A stretch of 64,000 nt of DNA from assembly GCF_008692035.1 (NCBI RefSeq), contig NZ_VTFG01000002.1:1984001-2048000 (forward strand), given 5' to 3'. Origin of the DNA: Pseudomonas marginalis (GTDB lineage Bacteria; Pseudomonadota; Gammaproteobacteria; Pseudomonadales; Pseudomonadaceae). The position numbers were made by a program, and so were the translations under genes. Below the pieces are notes generated by a model. That model ran no database searches, was not told where the DNA came from, and saw nothing but the letters and a program-made list of their open reading frames with translations. This document shows, one piece after another, positions 48,821 to 56,971 of this stretch (positions within the stretch are counted from its first letter, which is position 1; each line of letters starts with the position of its first letter).

Positions 48821-51244
48821 ATGACTTCACCTTCCCGCGCCCTGCGTGCCCGTACGCTTGGACTGTTGTTGCTCAGCGTGCAACCGCTTTGCAGCCTTCC
48901 AGTCTTTGCCGCGGGTAGTTCGCAGCATTACAGCATCGACGCTGGCCCCCTGGATTCTGCGCTGTCACGTTTCGGCGCACAGGCGGGGATTACCATGGCG
49001 GGCAGCTCAACGCTGACGGCCGGCAAGAAAACCCAGGGGCTGCAAGGCGATTTCAGTACTGAGGCCGGCCTGACGCAGCTCTTGCTCGGCTCGGGGCTGA
49101 CCTATGAGCGCCAGGACGACGGTAGCCTGCTGCTGGTACCGAGCAACGGCGACGTGTTGGAGTTAGCGCCGACTGCGATCAGTGGCACCGCATACGACAC
49201 CTCGTTGGGCCGCAACGATGGCCTGGTCGCCAGCCGGACCATGAGTGCCAACAAGACCGATACGTCGATCATGGAAACGCCGCAATCGATCAGCGTGGTC
49301 ACCCGTAAGCAGATCGATGCCCAGCAGCCACAAAGCATCGGGCAGGTGCTGCGCTACACCGCCGGGGTCAATGGTGAAGCCAACGGTGTCGATACCCGGC
49401 GCGACACGATTAGTATTCGTGGCTTTGACGCGACGACTGGCGGTGGTATCTATCGCGATGGCCTGCGCCAGTACAGCTTTGCCAACCAGAGCCGTGCCGT
49501 GGGTGAAGTCTATGGACTGGAGCGCGTGGAGGTACTGCGCGGGCCATCGTCAGTGCTCTACGGTCAAAGCTCACCGGGCGGCATGGTCAACGTGATCAGC
49601 AAGCGTCCCACCGATGAGCCGCTGCATGAACTGGTGGCGCAGGCAGGCAGTTTTGATCGCAAGCAATTGGCTGCGGATTTCGGCGGGCCGCTTAGCGATG
49701 ACGGCGTCTTGACATATCGCCTCACCGGGCTGTGGCGAGACAGCGGTACGCAAATCGACTACGCCCGTGATGACCGTCAATTCATCGCCCCGGCAATCAG
49801 TTGGCGCCCCTCGGACGACACCTCGCTGACGGTGCTGGCGTCCTTTCAAAAAGACCGCAATGTGCTGGGCTACTACGCGTTGCCACGGGTCGGCACCCTC
49901 GATAGCTCGCGTTACGGACGGATCGCTACGGACCGTTTTGTCGGCGACCCTGACTTCGACAAGTACGATGTAGAACAGTGGTCACTGGGGTATCAGTTTG
50001 AACATCACCTCAATGATATCTGGACATTCCGCCAGAACGCCCGTTACAGCCGTTCCTACCAGGAACAGCGCACGATTTACCAGTACGGCCTGGACGACGA
50101 CCAGCGCACCGTGGGCCGCTTCGGTTATCTGGGCCACGAAAAGGTGAAGAATGCCCTTCTCGATAACCACTTCCAGGCCCAGTGGAACGCCGGCCGTTTC
50201 GAACATACAACGCTGGTCGGTATCGATTTGCAACACGCCAGTACCAACCAGTTGGGGGGTGGCAACGTGGTTGATCCGCTGGATGTGTATGCGCCGGTCT
50301 ATCACCAGGATTACAGCGACCTGGACGCTTTTTACGACATCAACCAGCGTCGTCAGCTAGACCAGGCGGGTGTGTATCTCTCGGAACAGCTCAAGTTCGA
50401 CGAACATTGGGTCTTCAACCTGGGCGGTCGCCAAGACTGGGCACGCTCGAAAACGGTCCATTACGCCACCGATACGGCGGCAGACCTCAAGCAGCGCGAT
50501 CACGCCTTCACGTGGCGGACCGGTGTGATGTACCTGGCAGACAACGGCCTGGCGCCCTACGCGAGCTATTCCGAGTCGTTTTTCCCTAACATCACGGCGG
50601 TGGCGCGTGACGGCAGTGCGTTCGAACCCGAAACCGGTCGCCAGTATGAAGTCGGGATCAAATTCCAACCCAAGGGCAGTGACAGCTACGTGACCGTCTC
50701 GCTGTTCGACCTGACGCGGCAAAACGTACTGACTGCCGATCCTGCCAACAATCGTTTCTCGGTGGCGACCGGAGAAATCCAGTCGCGCGGTATCGAACTG
50801 GAAAGCAAGGCGCAGGTGTCCGATGCGCTGGAGTTGATGGCCAACTACAGCTATTCACACCTTGAAATTACCCGCAGCAATACGGCCGATGAGAAAGGCA
50901 ATCAACCTGGCAATACCCCTGAACAACTGGCCTCGCTCTGGTCGCAATACACCATTCAGGGCGGCGCGCTATCGGGCTTGGCGATAGGGGGAGGAGTACG
51001 CTATGTCGGCAAGAGCTATATCGACTCGCAAAACAGCGAAGGCATTCCCCACTACACGCTGTTTGACGCCAGCCTGAGCTACGACCTGGGCAAGCTGTCT
51101 TCATCCTATGCAGGGGCGAAGCTGGCGCTCAATGCGTCCAACCTGACCGACGAAACCTATGTCTCCCAGTGTGGTTACACCGGCGACAGCTGCAAATACG
51201 GGTATCGCCGAAATGTGACCGGATCGGTGAGTTACAACTGGTAA
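48821..51244 (+). CDS. TonB-dependent siderophore receptor with signalling (STN) domain
   Basis: 807 residues. A signal peptide to about residue 30 is followed by a secretin/TonB short N-terminal domain (QHYSIDAGPLDSALSRFGAQAGITM ... GLTYERQDDGSLLLVPS), the domain that signals to FecR. The TonB box region and plug (MSANKTDTSIMETPQSISVVTRKQI, SIRGFDATTGGGIYRDGLRQYS) follow, then a 22-strand barrel ending in YRRNVTGSVSYNW with a terminal aromatic. It belongs to the FpvA/FoxA-like group; the siderophore is unknown. It forms a cell-surface signalling unit with the two genes before it. Confidence 0.95.
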   Translation: MTSPSRALRARTLGLLLLSVQPLCSLPVFAAGSSQHYSIDAGPLDSALSRFGAQAGITMAGSSTLTAGKKTQGLQGDFSTEAGLTQLLLGSGLTYERQDDGSLLLVPSNGDVLELAPTAISGTAYDTSLGRNDGLVASRTMSANKTDTSIMETPQSISVVTRKQIDAQQPQSIGQVLRYTAGVNGEANGVDTRRDTISIRGFDATTGGGIYRDGLRQYSFANQSRAVGEVYGLERVEVLRGPSSVLYGQSSPGGMVNVISKRPTDEPLHELVAQAGSFDRKQLAADFGGPLSDDGVLTYRLTGLWRDSGTQIDYARDDRQFIAPAISWRPSDDTSLTVLASFQKDRNVLGYYALPRVGTLDSSRYGRIATDRFVGDPDFDKYDVEQWSLGYQFEHHLNDIWTFRQNARYSRSYQEQRTIYQYGLDDDQRTVGRFGYLGHEKVKNALLDNHFQAQWNAGRFEHTTLVGIDLQHASTNQLGGGNVVDPLDVYAPVYHQDYSDLDAFYDINQRRQLDQAGVYLSEQLKFDEHWVFNLGGRQDWARSKTVHYATDTAADLKQRDHAFTWRTGVMYLADNGLAPYASYSESFFPNITAVARDGSAFEPETGRQYEVGIKFQPKGSDSYVTVSLFDLTRQNVLTADPANNRFSVATGEIQSRGIELESKAQVSDALELMANYSYSHLEITRSNTADEKGNQPGNTPEQLASLWSQYTIQGGALSGLAIGGGVRYVGKSYIDSQNSEGIPHYTLFDASLSYDLGKLSSSYAGAKLALNASNLTDETYVSQCGYTGDSCKYGYRRNVTGSVSYNW

Positions 51245-51596
51245 GCACCCCCTTGGCGACCGGATCGGCACGTAGCGCAATTGCCAGACAAAACCGCTTT
51301 CGTACTCGATATTTCAACAGCGTCGGCCGATAGAGGGCGTTGACAGCGGACTGCTTTCGGCAGCCTGCTGCCACGGCAGCTTTTGGCGGATTCCTGCCTA
51401 TTCTCTACGGAAGGGATGATCGACAACGTTCGAATTCAGGAGGTTTACCATATATTCATCCTCGATCATCCCCTCCACGCCTCACCTCCCCTCCTGTTGA
51501 ATCACCTCTTTTCGCGCCAAAGCTCCGGATTTCATCCTTTATGCTAAATTATGTATTGGCAATAATTATGGCGTATCCATAAAAAGGGATAATTGC
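51245..51596. other. Intergenic region before the AAA ATPase
   Basis: No credible gene. An 11-base inverted repeat GGGATGATCGA (51413-51423) and TCGATCATCCC (51462-51472) has 38 bases between arms, which might be an operator or hairpin. AT-rich sequence from 51530 likely holds the ATPase promoter; AAGGGA precedes its start codon. Confidence 0.5.
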
Positions 51597-52754
51597 ATGA
51601 GCAGCATATTTCAGCGCCCTGAACTGGCTGAATCGATGGCAAACCAGCTTCTCAATCCAGGCGTATTAGATGAAGGTCTACGCTCAGGTCTTTTTCTGTC
51701 TGGCCTGCGCCGTACAGGTAAAACGACCTTCCTGCGCAACGACCTTATCCCAGCCCTGGAAGCAGCAGGCGCCCTGGTGATTTACGTCGACCTATGGAGC
51801 GATACGCTGGCCAACCCGGCAACGCTCGTGCACAACGCCATCCACAAGACCCTGAAAGAACTGCAAACGCCGGGCTCTTCAATCCTGGAAATGCTCAAGC
51901 GAGTCAGCAATGTCGATCTGGGCGCAGCAGGATTCAAGTTCGGTTTCAAACTCGACAGCATCGGCAACGCCGACGGCCCCACATTGGCGCAAGCACTCGC
52001 AGAGGTCGTCGACCAAGCGAAGACCGATCTCGTGCTGATCATCGACGAGGTGCAACATGCCATTTCCTCCGACGATGGCAACCAACTGCTCCTGGCCCTC
52101 AAGGCTGCTCGTGATGCAATCAACCCGCGCCCGAATACGCCGGGCTACTTCCTCTTTATCGGCACAGGCTCCCACAGAGCCCAGGTAAGCGAGCTGACCG
52201 CCAAACGCAACCAAGCGTTTTCCGGCGCGACATCGGCCGCGTATCCACTGCTAAAGGGTGACTACGTTGAATTCCTGCTCAACCGACTGGCAATGACGGT
52301 GAAGAAGGAAAAGCTCCCCTCACTTGAAGCCGCTGTCGAAGCCTTCAATACCCTGGGCAATCGACCTGAGGAAATGCTCAAGGCATTGCGTCAGCTACTG
52401 CAACAGGGCGGTGATCCTGATCTTTTCCTCCCCGTGATTGCCAGCACCTTACGCTCAGCGGCGGCAAGTATTGAGCTTGAAAAAGTCGAACAGCTGGGCA
52501 GCCTGGCTCAGGCGATTTTCAACAAGATCGCGGCTACGGAAGGCGATGCTCGGGGGATTTTCTCTACCGATGCAGCTGCGGAATATTCAAAGACGGTAGG
52601 TCGCGAAGTGCGGGTTGAAGAGATTCAACCCGTAGTGATTGCGCTGGTGGCGGAGAACATCATCATGCGGCGAGGGCATGGGATTTATGCGATTACGGAT
52701 CAGTTTGTTCAGGAGATTTGGTTGGAGGAGCGTGCGTTGATTGAGGGGCGGTAG
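51597..52754 (+). CDS. Orphan AAA-type ATPase (archaeal ATPase-like)
   Basis: 385 residues. Walker A GLRRTGKT is at 36-43, and Walker B LVLIIDE ends near 151, followed by a sensor-like LFIGTGSHRAQVSELTAKRNQAFSGA. A winged-helix-like C-terminal domain (IQPVVIALVAENIIMRRGHGIYAITDQFVQEIW) follows. This layout is that of the AAA ATPase/STAND-like family with DNA- or partner-binding C-terminus, but there is no effector or neighbour to define the role. It stands alone between the iron genes and a peptidase. Its function is unknown. Confidence 0.8.
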   Translation: MSSIFQRPELAESMANQLLNPGVLDEGLRSGLFLSGLRRTGKTTFLRNDLIPALEAAGALVIYVDLWSDTLANPATLVHNAIHKTLKELQTPGSSILEMLKRVSNVDLGAAGFKFGFKLDSIGNADGPTLAQALAEVVDQAKTDLVLIIDEVQHAISSDDGNQLLLALKAARDAINPRPNTPGYFLFIGTGSHRAQVSELTAKRNQAFSGATSAAYPLLKGDYVEFLLNRLAMTVKKEKLPSLEAAVEAFNTLGNRPEEMLKALRQLLQQGGDPDLFLPVIASTLRSAAASIELEKVEQLGSLAQAIFNKIAATEGDARGIFSTDAAAEYSKTVGREVRVEEIQPVVIALVAENIIMRRGHGIYAITDQFVQEIWLEERALIEGR

Positions 52755-53055
52755 GGACAAGCAATAAATTTTCCACCTTAGTCACATGCTTGGACTTTGT
52801 AGGTCCGCTATTGATGATGTGGTGAAGGTGTTGGAGTCGCCTGGGAATACCGGGCTGTAAGTAGGGCTGTGAAGCGGCCCCAAAACCAGGCCCTTAGTAA
52901 AATCTCAGTGCCTTTATTGGGGCTGCTGCGCAGCCCGGCGCGGGGCAAGCCCGCTCACCACAGAGTTGTGTGCCCGCATTTGAGGGTGGTGTAGATACCC
53001 AGGGGCGTTTTTTTCGGTATAAACCTGAACATCCCTGCGTCGTGAACGGACTCCC
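52755..53055. other. Intergenic region with REP elements
   Basis: No gene is seen. The interval holds REP-type palindromes at 52919-52965 between the ATPase and peptidase genes. The peptidase start is preceded by GTGAACGGAC, a weak ribosome site. Confidence 0.5.
52919..52965. repeat. REP-type palindromic element
   Basis: GGGCTGC and GCAGCCC arms at 52920-52936 are followed by the GCGGGG-caa-GCCCGC palindrome at about 52940-52954 and CTCACCACA. This combination is typical of P. fluorescens-group REP sequences. Confidence 0.7.
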
Positions 53056-55185
53056 ATGAACGCCCTCAAACTGATCTGCCTCCTCATCGTTTTCCCGCTG
53101 CTGCTGGCCGCCCTCGGTGGCTGGGAGCGTCAGCGTGCTGACGAAACCACCACGGCGCTGGTCGATTACCACGTCACGGTGACTACCGCTAAACAGCAAC
53201 TCCAAGCGCTGGCGGCGAAGGAGCCGACGGCGATGGTCGCCCTGGTCGATGAAAAAATCAGCGTGCAAACGGCCCTCTCGCGTCTGGAAAAAATCGAAGC
53301 CGAGCTGCCCATTGCCCACCGCGTGAACCGTGCGATGCGGGTCCTGGCGCCGTGGGTGATGGGCTTGGGTCTGTCGGCGGCGTTGATTGGTGCGGCTGCA
53401 TTGGCGGGTACGTACTGGGCCGGGCGGCGGGCACGGCACTCACGGGAGAGGTTATTGCAGGCGTTCTCCCTGGGCAGCCGCCTGTTGCCCTATGTGCTGG
53501 TGGGCCATGTGGTGGCGGTGGCGGCGGCCGTCGCGTTGGCGTTGAGTTTCGAAGGCTTGGGGATGTGGCATATCGGCCGGCTGGGCAGTGGCGAAGTCAA
53601 GCTGATGGCGGTGCTGGGGGTGATCGCGGCGTTCTGTGTGTATTCGATCTGGCAGTTGCTCAGACAGCTGCGCCCTATGCTGGGGATGTTCAAGCCCGAG
53701 CCGCTGGAGATGTTCGGCCAGGTGGTGACGCCCGTGCAGGCTCCAGGGTTGTGGCGCCATGTGGACGAATTGGCGGAGAGGCTCGGCGCGCTGCCACCGG
53801 ACCACATCGTGGTGAGCCTGGCCCAGGGCTTTTACGTGACCTCCAGCGCGGCCACTGTGCAACCGGCGAATACTTTGCTGCAGGGGCGCACCTTGCATGT
53901 GCCGTTGCTGTATCTGGGCCTGCTGAGCCGTGAAGAAATCAGCGCGGTGATCGGCCATGAGCTGGCGCACTTTGTGGGGCAGGACACGGAATACAGCCTG
54001 CGCTTTTTACCGATCTACGATGGGGTCAATCGCAGCCTCGAAGCGCTATTGAACACGATGCTGACCAGCGATTTTATCCAGGGACGGCTGATGCGGCCGT
54101 CGTTCATGTTCGGTGTGTTTTTCATGCAGCGCTTTGATGACGCGGTGAACCACTGGAGCCGTGAGCGTGAATTGCTGGCGGACGCTGCCGGCGCGCAGTT
54201 GGCGGGCCCTGCGGCGGCGGCTTCGGCGTTGTTGCGGGTGTCGGTGGTGCAGCCGCACGTTGAGGATGCCTTGTTGGCGTTGTGTGAAGCAGGCGCGGCT
54301 ACCGATCTGCCCGACGCCGTATTCGCGAGCTTGCGTGAGTGTGAATTGCAACCATCAGCCGAAGCCCTGGAGATTCATCAACCCCATCCCACCGACTCCC
54401 ACCCCTCCAATGGCGAACGCCTGCAGGCGCTGCACGTGCCACTGGACGATACCCTGCGCAGCGCCACCCGCGAGGTGGATAGCGACGTAGCGAATGCGCA
54501 GATGGATGCCTATTTCAGTGCCCCCCAGGCAGTGCGCGAGCAGCTGTCTCGCGACGTGATGGACGTGGCGGTGTCGGAGAACAGCGCGCACACCCAGCTG
54601 CTGGAAACCTTGGCCGCTTCGGCCGAGGGTGAGCGCAGCCTGCATGAAGGCGGCCAGTGGCGCGGGGTGCTGATGGCGGTGTCGGGCCTGCCCTTTGTGC
54701 TGGCGGCCCTGTTTATCCTGAGTCGAGTCTGGCTCGCCCCGGAGCGTTTGAAAGGCACGCCGCTGTCGGCAGTCGGCGCGGGCGCGTGCCTGGGCCTTAT
54801 CGGGCTGGGCCTGCTGTGGCTGGGCATCCGTCGATTCAAGCGCGCGCCGCAGACCGCGTTGCGCCTGACACCGGAGCATTTTGTGTTCAATAACCTGGCG
54901 CAACCGCTGCCCATCGAACATATCGAGGAGATCACGTTGCAGTTTGTCCAGGGCATCTGGGTAACCGTTCAACTGACGCCCGAGGCGCCGTTACCGGCAA
55001 TGCGCAAGACCGCGTTCGGTGTACCCGGCGTGCGGGTCAACAAGAAGAAACGCCAGGTGCTGCTGCTGATGGCACAGCTGTGTATCGACAATAAAAAGAT
55101 CGAACCTTATGAGGGGTTGTCCTTGATGCTCGACTACAAGAATGCGGCGTTGGCGCGCAAGATTTTGCAGAGCCGCGAGGACTGA
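53056..55185 (+). CDS. M48-family membrane metallopeptidase
   Basis: 709 residues. One membrane helix is at the N-terminus and a cluster of helices near residues 90-220; the zinc motif HELAH is at residues 300-304, in SAVIGHELAHFVGQDTEYS. The third ligand is in RERELLADAAGAQLAG near residue 370, after which the protein continues with more helices near residue 540. The extra C-terminal region of some 170 residues (LTPEHFVFNNLAQPLPIEHIEEITLQF) is not typical of HtpX. M48 peptidases cut membrane proteins; the target here is unknown. A terminator follows. Confidence 0.88.
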   Translation: MNALKLICLLIVFPLLLAALGGWERQRADETTTALVDYHVTVTTAKQQLQALAAKEPTAMVALVDEKISVQTALSRLEKIEAELPIAHRVNRAMRVLAPWVMGLGLSAALIGAAALAGTYWAGRRARHSRERLLQAFSLGSRLLPYVLVGHVVAVAAAVALALSFEGLGMWHIGRLGSGEVKLMAVLGVIAAFCVYSIWQLLRQLRPMLGMFKPEPLEMFGQVVTPVQAPGLWRHVDELAERLGALPPDHIVVSLAQGFYVTSSAATVQPANTLLQGRTLHVPLLYLGLLSREEISAVIGHELAHFVGQDTEYSLRFLPIYDGVNRSLEALLNTMLTSDFIQGRLMRPSFMFGVFFMQRFDDAVNHWSRERELLADAAGAQLAGPAAAASALLRVSVVQPHVEDALLALCEAGAATDLPDAVFASLRECELQPSAEALEIHQPHPTDSHPSNGERLQALHVPLDDTLRSATREVDSDVANAQMDAYFSAPQAVREQLSRDVMDVAVSENSAHTQLLETLAASAEGERSLHEGGQWRGVLMAVSGLPFVLAALFILSRVWLAPERLKGTPLSAVGAGACLGLIGLGLLWLGIRRFKRAPQTALRLTPEHFVFNNLAQPLPIEHIEEITLQFVQGIWVTVQLTPEAPLPAMRKTAFGVPGVRVNKKKRQVLLLMAQLCIDNKKIEPYEGLSLMLDYKNAALARKILQSRED

Positions 55186-55199
55186 TGCACACCCATAAA

Positions 55200-55227
55200 A
55201 AAACCCCGAACCAGTCGGGGTTTTTTA
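55200..55227. terminator. Bidirectional intrinsic terminator
   Basis: AAAACCCCGA and TCGGGGTTTT arms with a 5-base loop and T-runs on both strands lie between the convergent peptidase and porin genes. Confidence 0.9.
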
Positions 55228-55258
55228 TTGCCTGGAATCAGGCGCGAGGTGCGATCAC

Positions 55259-56575
55259 TTAGAAAACGTTGATCGGATAGTCGGCGAACAGACGGATTTC
55301 GTTACCGCCTACGTTGTACTTGTCGGCATTGCTGGAAACGCGCAACCAGGACGCACGAGCACGCAGGCTCAGGTCTTTGGCCGGGCCGCTTTGGACGACG
55401 TATTTGAACTGGTTGAAGATCTCGCGCTCGGTGCCATTGCCACGGTTGGAACCGTCGTCAATGTTGGTGCCGCGCACGTAGGCCACGTTGTAGGTCAGGC
55501 CAGGCACGCCGAAGGTGCTGAAGTCCAGGCCGTAGCCGGCTTGCCAGGAGCGCTCGTCCTTGCCGTTGAAGTCGGACCAGTAGGAGTTGGCCAGCAGGAT
55601 GGTGTTGCCGCCGTCGCCGATGCCGCCAGCGTTGCGGTAGCCGCCGTACAGGTAGCCGGTGTCGCCCGTGCTGCGCTGGTGAGCGACGGTGAAGCTGTGG
55701 GGGCCGACAGCCCATGTGGCGCCCAGGCTCCAGATCTTGTTGTCGCGAGCGTCTTCGCTGCCTTGGTTTTCCAGGGCGAAGCTCTTGTCCAGCTTGGTCT
55801 TGTAGCCATTGAAGTCAAAGGTCAGCGACTGTTTCTCTGGCAGGGCCAGCACGTAGTTGACGTTGACGTATTGCTTCTTCAGCACGTCTTGCATGTCGGA
55901 GGCGTACAGCGCGGCCGACAGGTTTTCGGTGAATTTGTAGCTGCCACCGACGTAGTCGATGCTTTTCAGACGGCCGCTGTCGGTACCTTCGGCGCTCTTG
56001 CGAGCTTCCTTGGTGAAGTGACCGGCGTCGAGTTGCAGGCCGGCGATCTCTTTGGAGACGATCGACGTACCCGTGAACGTTTCGGACAGCAGACGGGAGT
56101 TGTCGTAGGCCAGGACCGGAACGTTAGGGAACTGATCACCGTACTTGAGCACCGTGTTGGAGACGCGGAACTTGACCGCTGCGCCGCCTTTGGCCAGGTC
56201 GTGTGGTGCCGAGCCAGGGTTTGCCGAGCCATCTGGGTTGGTGGTGCCATTACCCTGCTTGAAGAAGTCGATCCCCCCCGCGCCGGCGCGACCTTGGCCA
56301 CCGTCCAGACGGATAGCATATTGGCCAATCACGTCCACACCCACACCGACGGTGCCTTGGGTGAAGCCGGACTCGAACTTGCCGATGAAGCCTTGGCCCC
56401 ATTCGGCTTTGTCTTGCTTGCCGTTTTTGTAGTCGCGGCTGATGTAGGCGTTACGGGCTGCGATGTTCAGGTGGCTGTCTTCAACGAAACCCTTGGATTG
56501 CTCCTGGTCGTTTGCCATTGCTGTCGATGCGCTCAAAATCCCCAGAGCGATCAGACTCATCCGTTGCTTCAACAT
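55259..56575 (-). CDS. OprD-family outer-membrane porin
   Basis: 438 residues, the usual OprD length. The signal peptide MLKQRMSLIALGILSASTAMA is followed by OprD hallmarks: FVEDSHLNIAARNAYISRDYKNG, WGQGFIGKFESGFTQGTVGVGVD and the final FADYPINVF with C-terminal Phe. OprD porins admit basic amino acids, aromatic or other carboxylates; substrate is not readable. The gene stands alone, and a strong hairpin lies in its upstream region. Confidence 0.95.
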   Translation of the reverse strand: MLKQRMSLIALGILSASTAMANDQEQSKGFVEDSHLNIAARNAYISRDYKNGKQDKAEWGQGFIGKFESGFTQGTVGVGVDVIGQYAIRLDGGQGRAGAGGIDFFKQGNGTTNPDGSANPGSAPHDLAKGGAAVKFRVSNTVLKYGDQFPNVPVLAYDNSRLLSETFTGTSIVSKEIAGLQLDAGHFTKEARKSAEGTDSGRLKSIDYVGGSYKFTENLSAALYASDMQDVLKKQYVNVNYVLALPEKQSLTFDFNGYKTKLDKSFALENQGSEDARDNKIWSLGATWAVGPHSFTVAHQRSTGDTGYLYGGYRNAGGIGDGGNTILLANSYWSDFNGKDERSWQAGYGLDFSTFGVPGLTYNVAYVRGTNIDDGSNRGNGTEREIFNQFKYVVQSGPAKDLSLRARASWLRVSSNADKYNVGGNEIRLFADYPINVF

Positions 56576-56661
56576 TTTTTGTATTCCTTATTACGGGTTG
56601 AGTACGCGCGATGACACCAGGCTCCATGTCGCTTTTCTGGTGTCGACTTTTCCGAAAAAAG

Positions 56662-56696
56662 AAGGCCCGCGGACGACTGAACATGCCGCGGGCCTT
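56662..56696 (-). terminator. Terminator-like hairpin in the porin upstream region
   Basis: AAGGCCCGCGG and CCGCGGGCCTT are perfect 11-base arms with a 13-base loop. A-rich and T-rich flanks on both sides give a T-run on each strand. There is no gene upstream on the minus strand whose end it could mark, so it may be a leader attenuator for the porin or the end of an unseen transcript. Confidence 0.6.
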
Positions 56697-56925
56697 TTCT
56701 TATTGGATGAGTCATGGCTGTTAGCCACAGGCGTTGGGCGCAATCCTAGTCGCGCGTTGAACTATGTGTCAATTTCGTGAATCGTCTGTATTTAGGCGAA
56801 ATAATTCTAAGCAAAGGCCTACTGCCTTTCTGAAAACGACCAGATTCTGTCTTTAACGACCCACGAAACACATCTCGTAACATATTTCAAAGCCGATACG
56901 TTTGATAATGGATAACGCACGCAAA

Positions 56926-56940
56926 TGCAAAGCATTACCA
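56926..56940. promoter_or_regulatory. Fur-like site before the siderophore receptor
   Basis: TGCAAAGCATTACCA matches the Fur palindrome at 10 of 14 fixed positions; GATAATGGATAAC just upstream (56904-56916) adds hexamers of the same kind. It is 32-46 bases from the receptor start. Confidence 0.55.
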
Positions 56941-56971
56941 TTAGCGTGCTTTTTCCTGCCAAACCCTTTGG

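Larger units (their letters stand above)
56576..56971. other. Divergent regulatory region between oprD-type porin and siderophore receptor
   Basis: No gene is seen. The region holds a strong hairpin in the probable porin leader (56662-56696) and a Fur-like site near the receptor (56926-56940). Confidence 0.55.
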
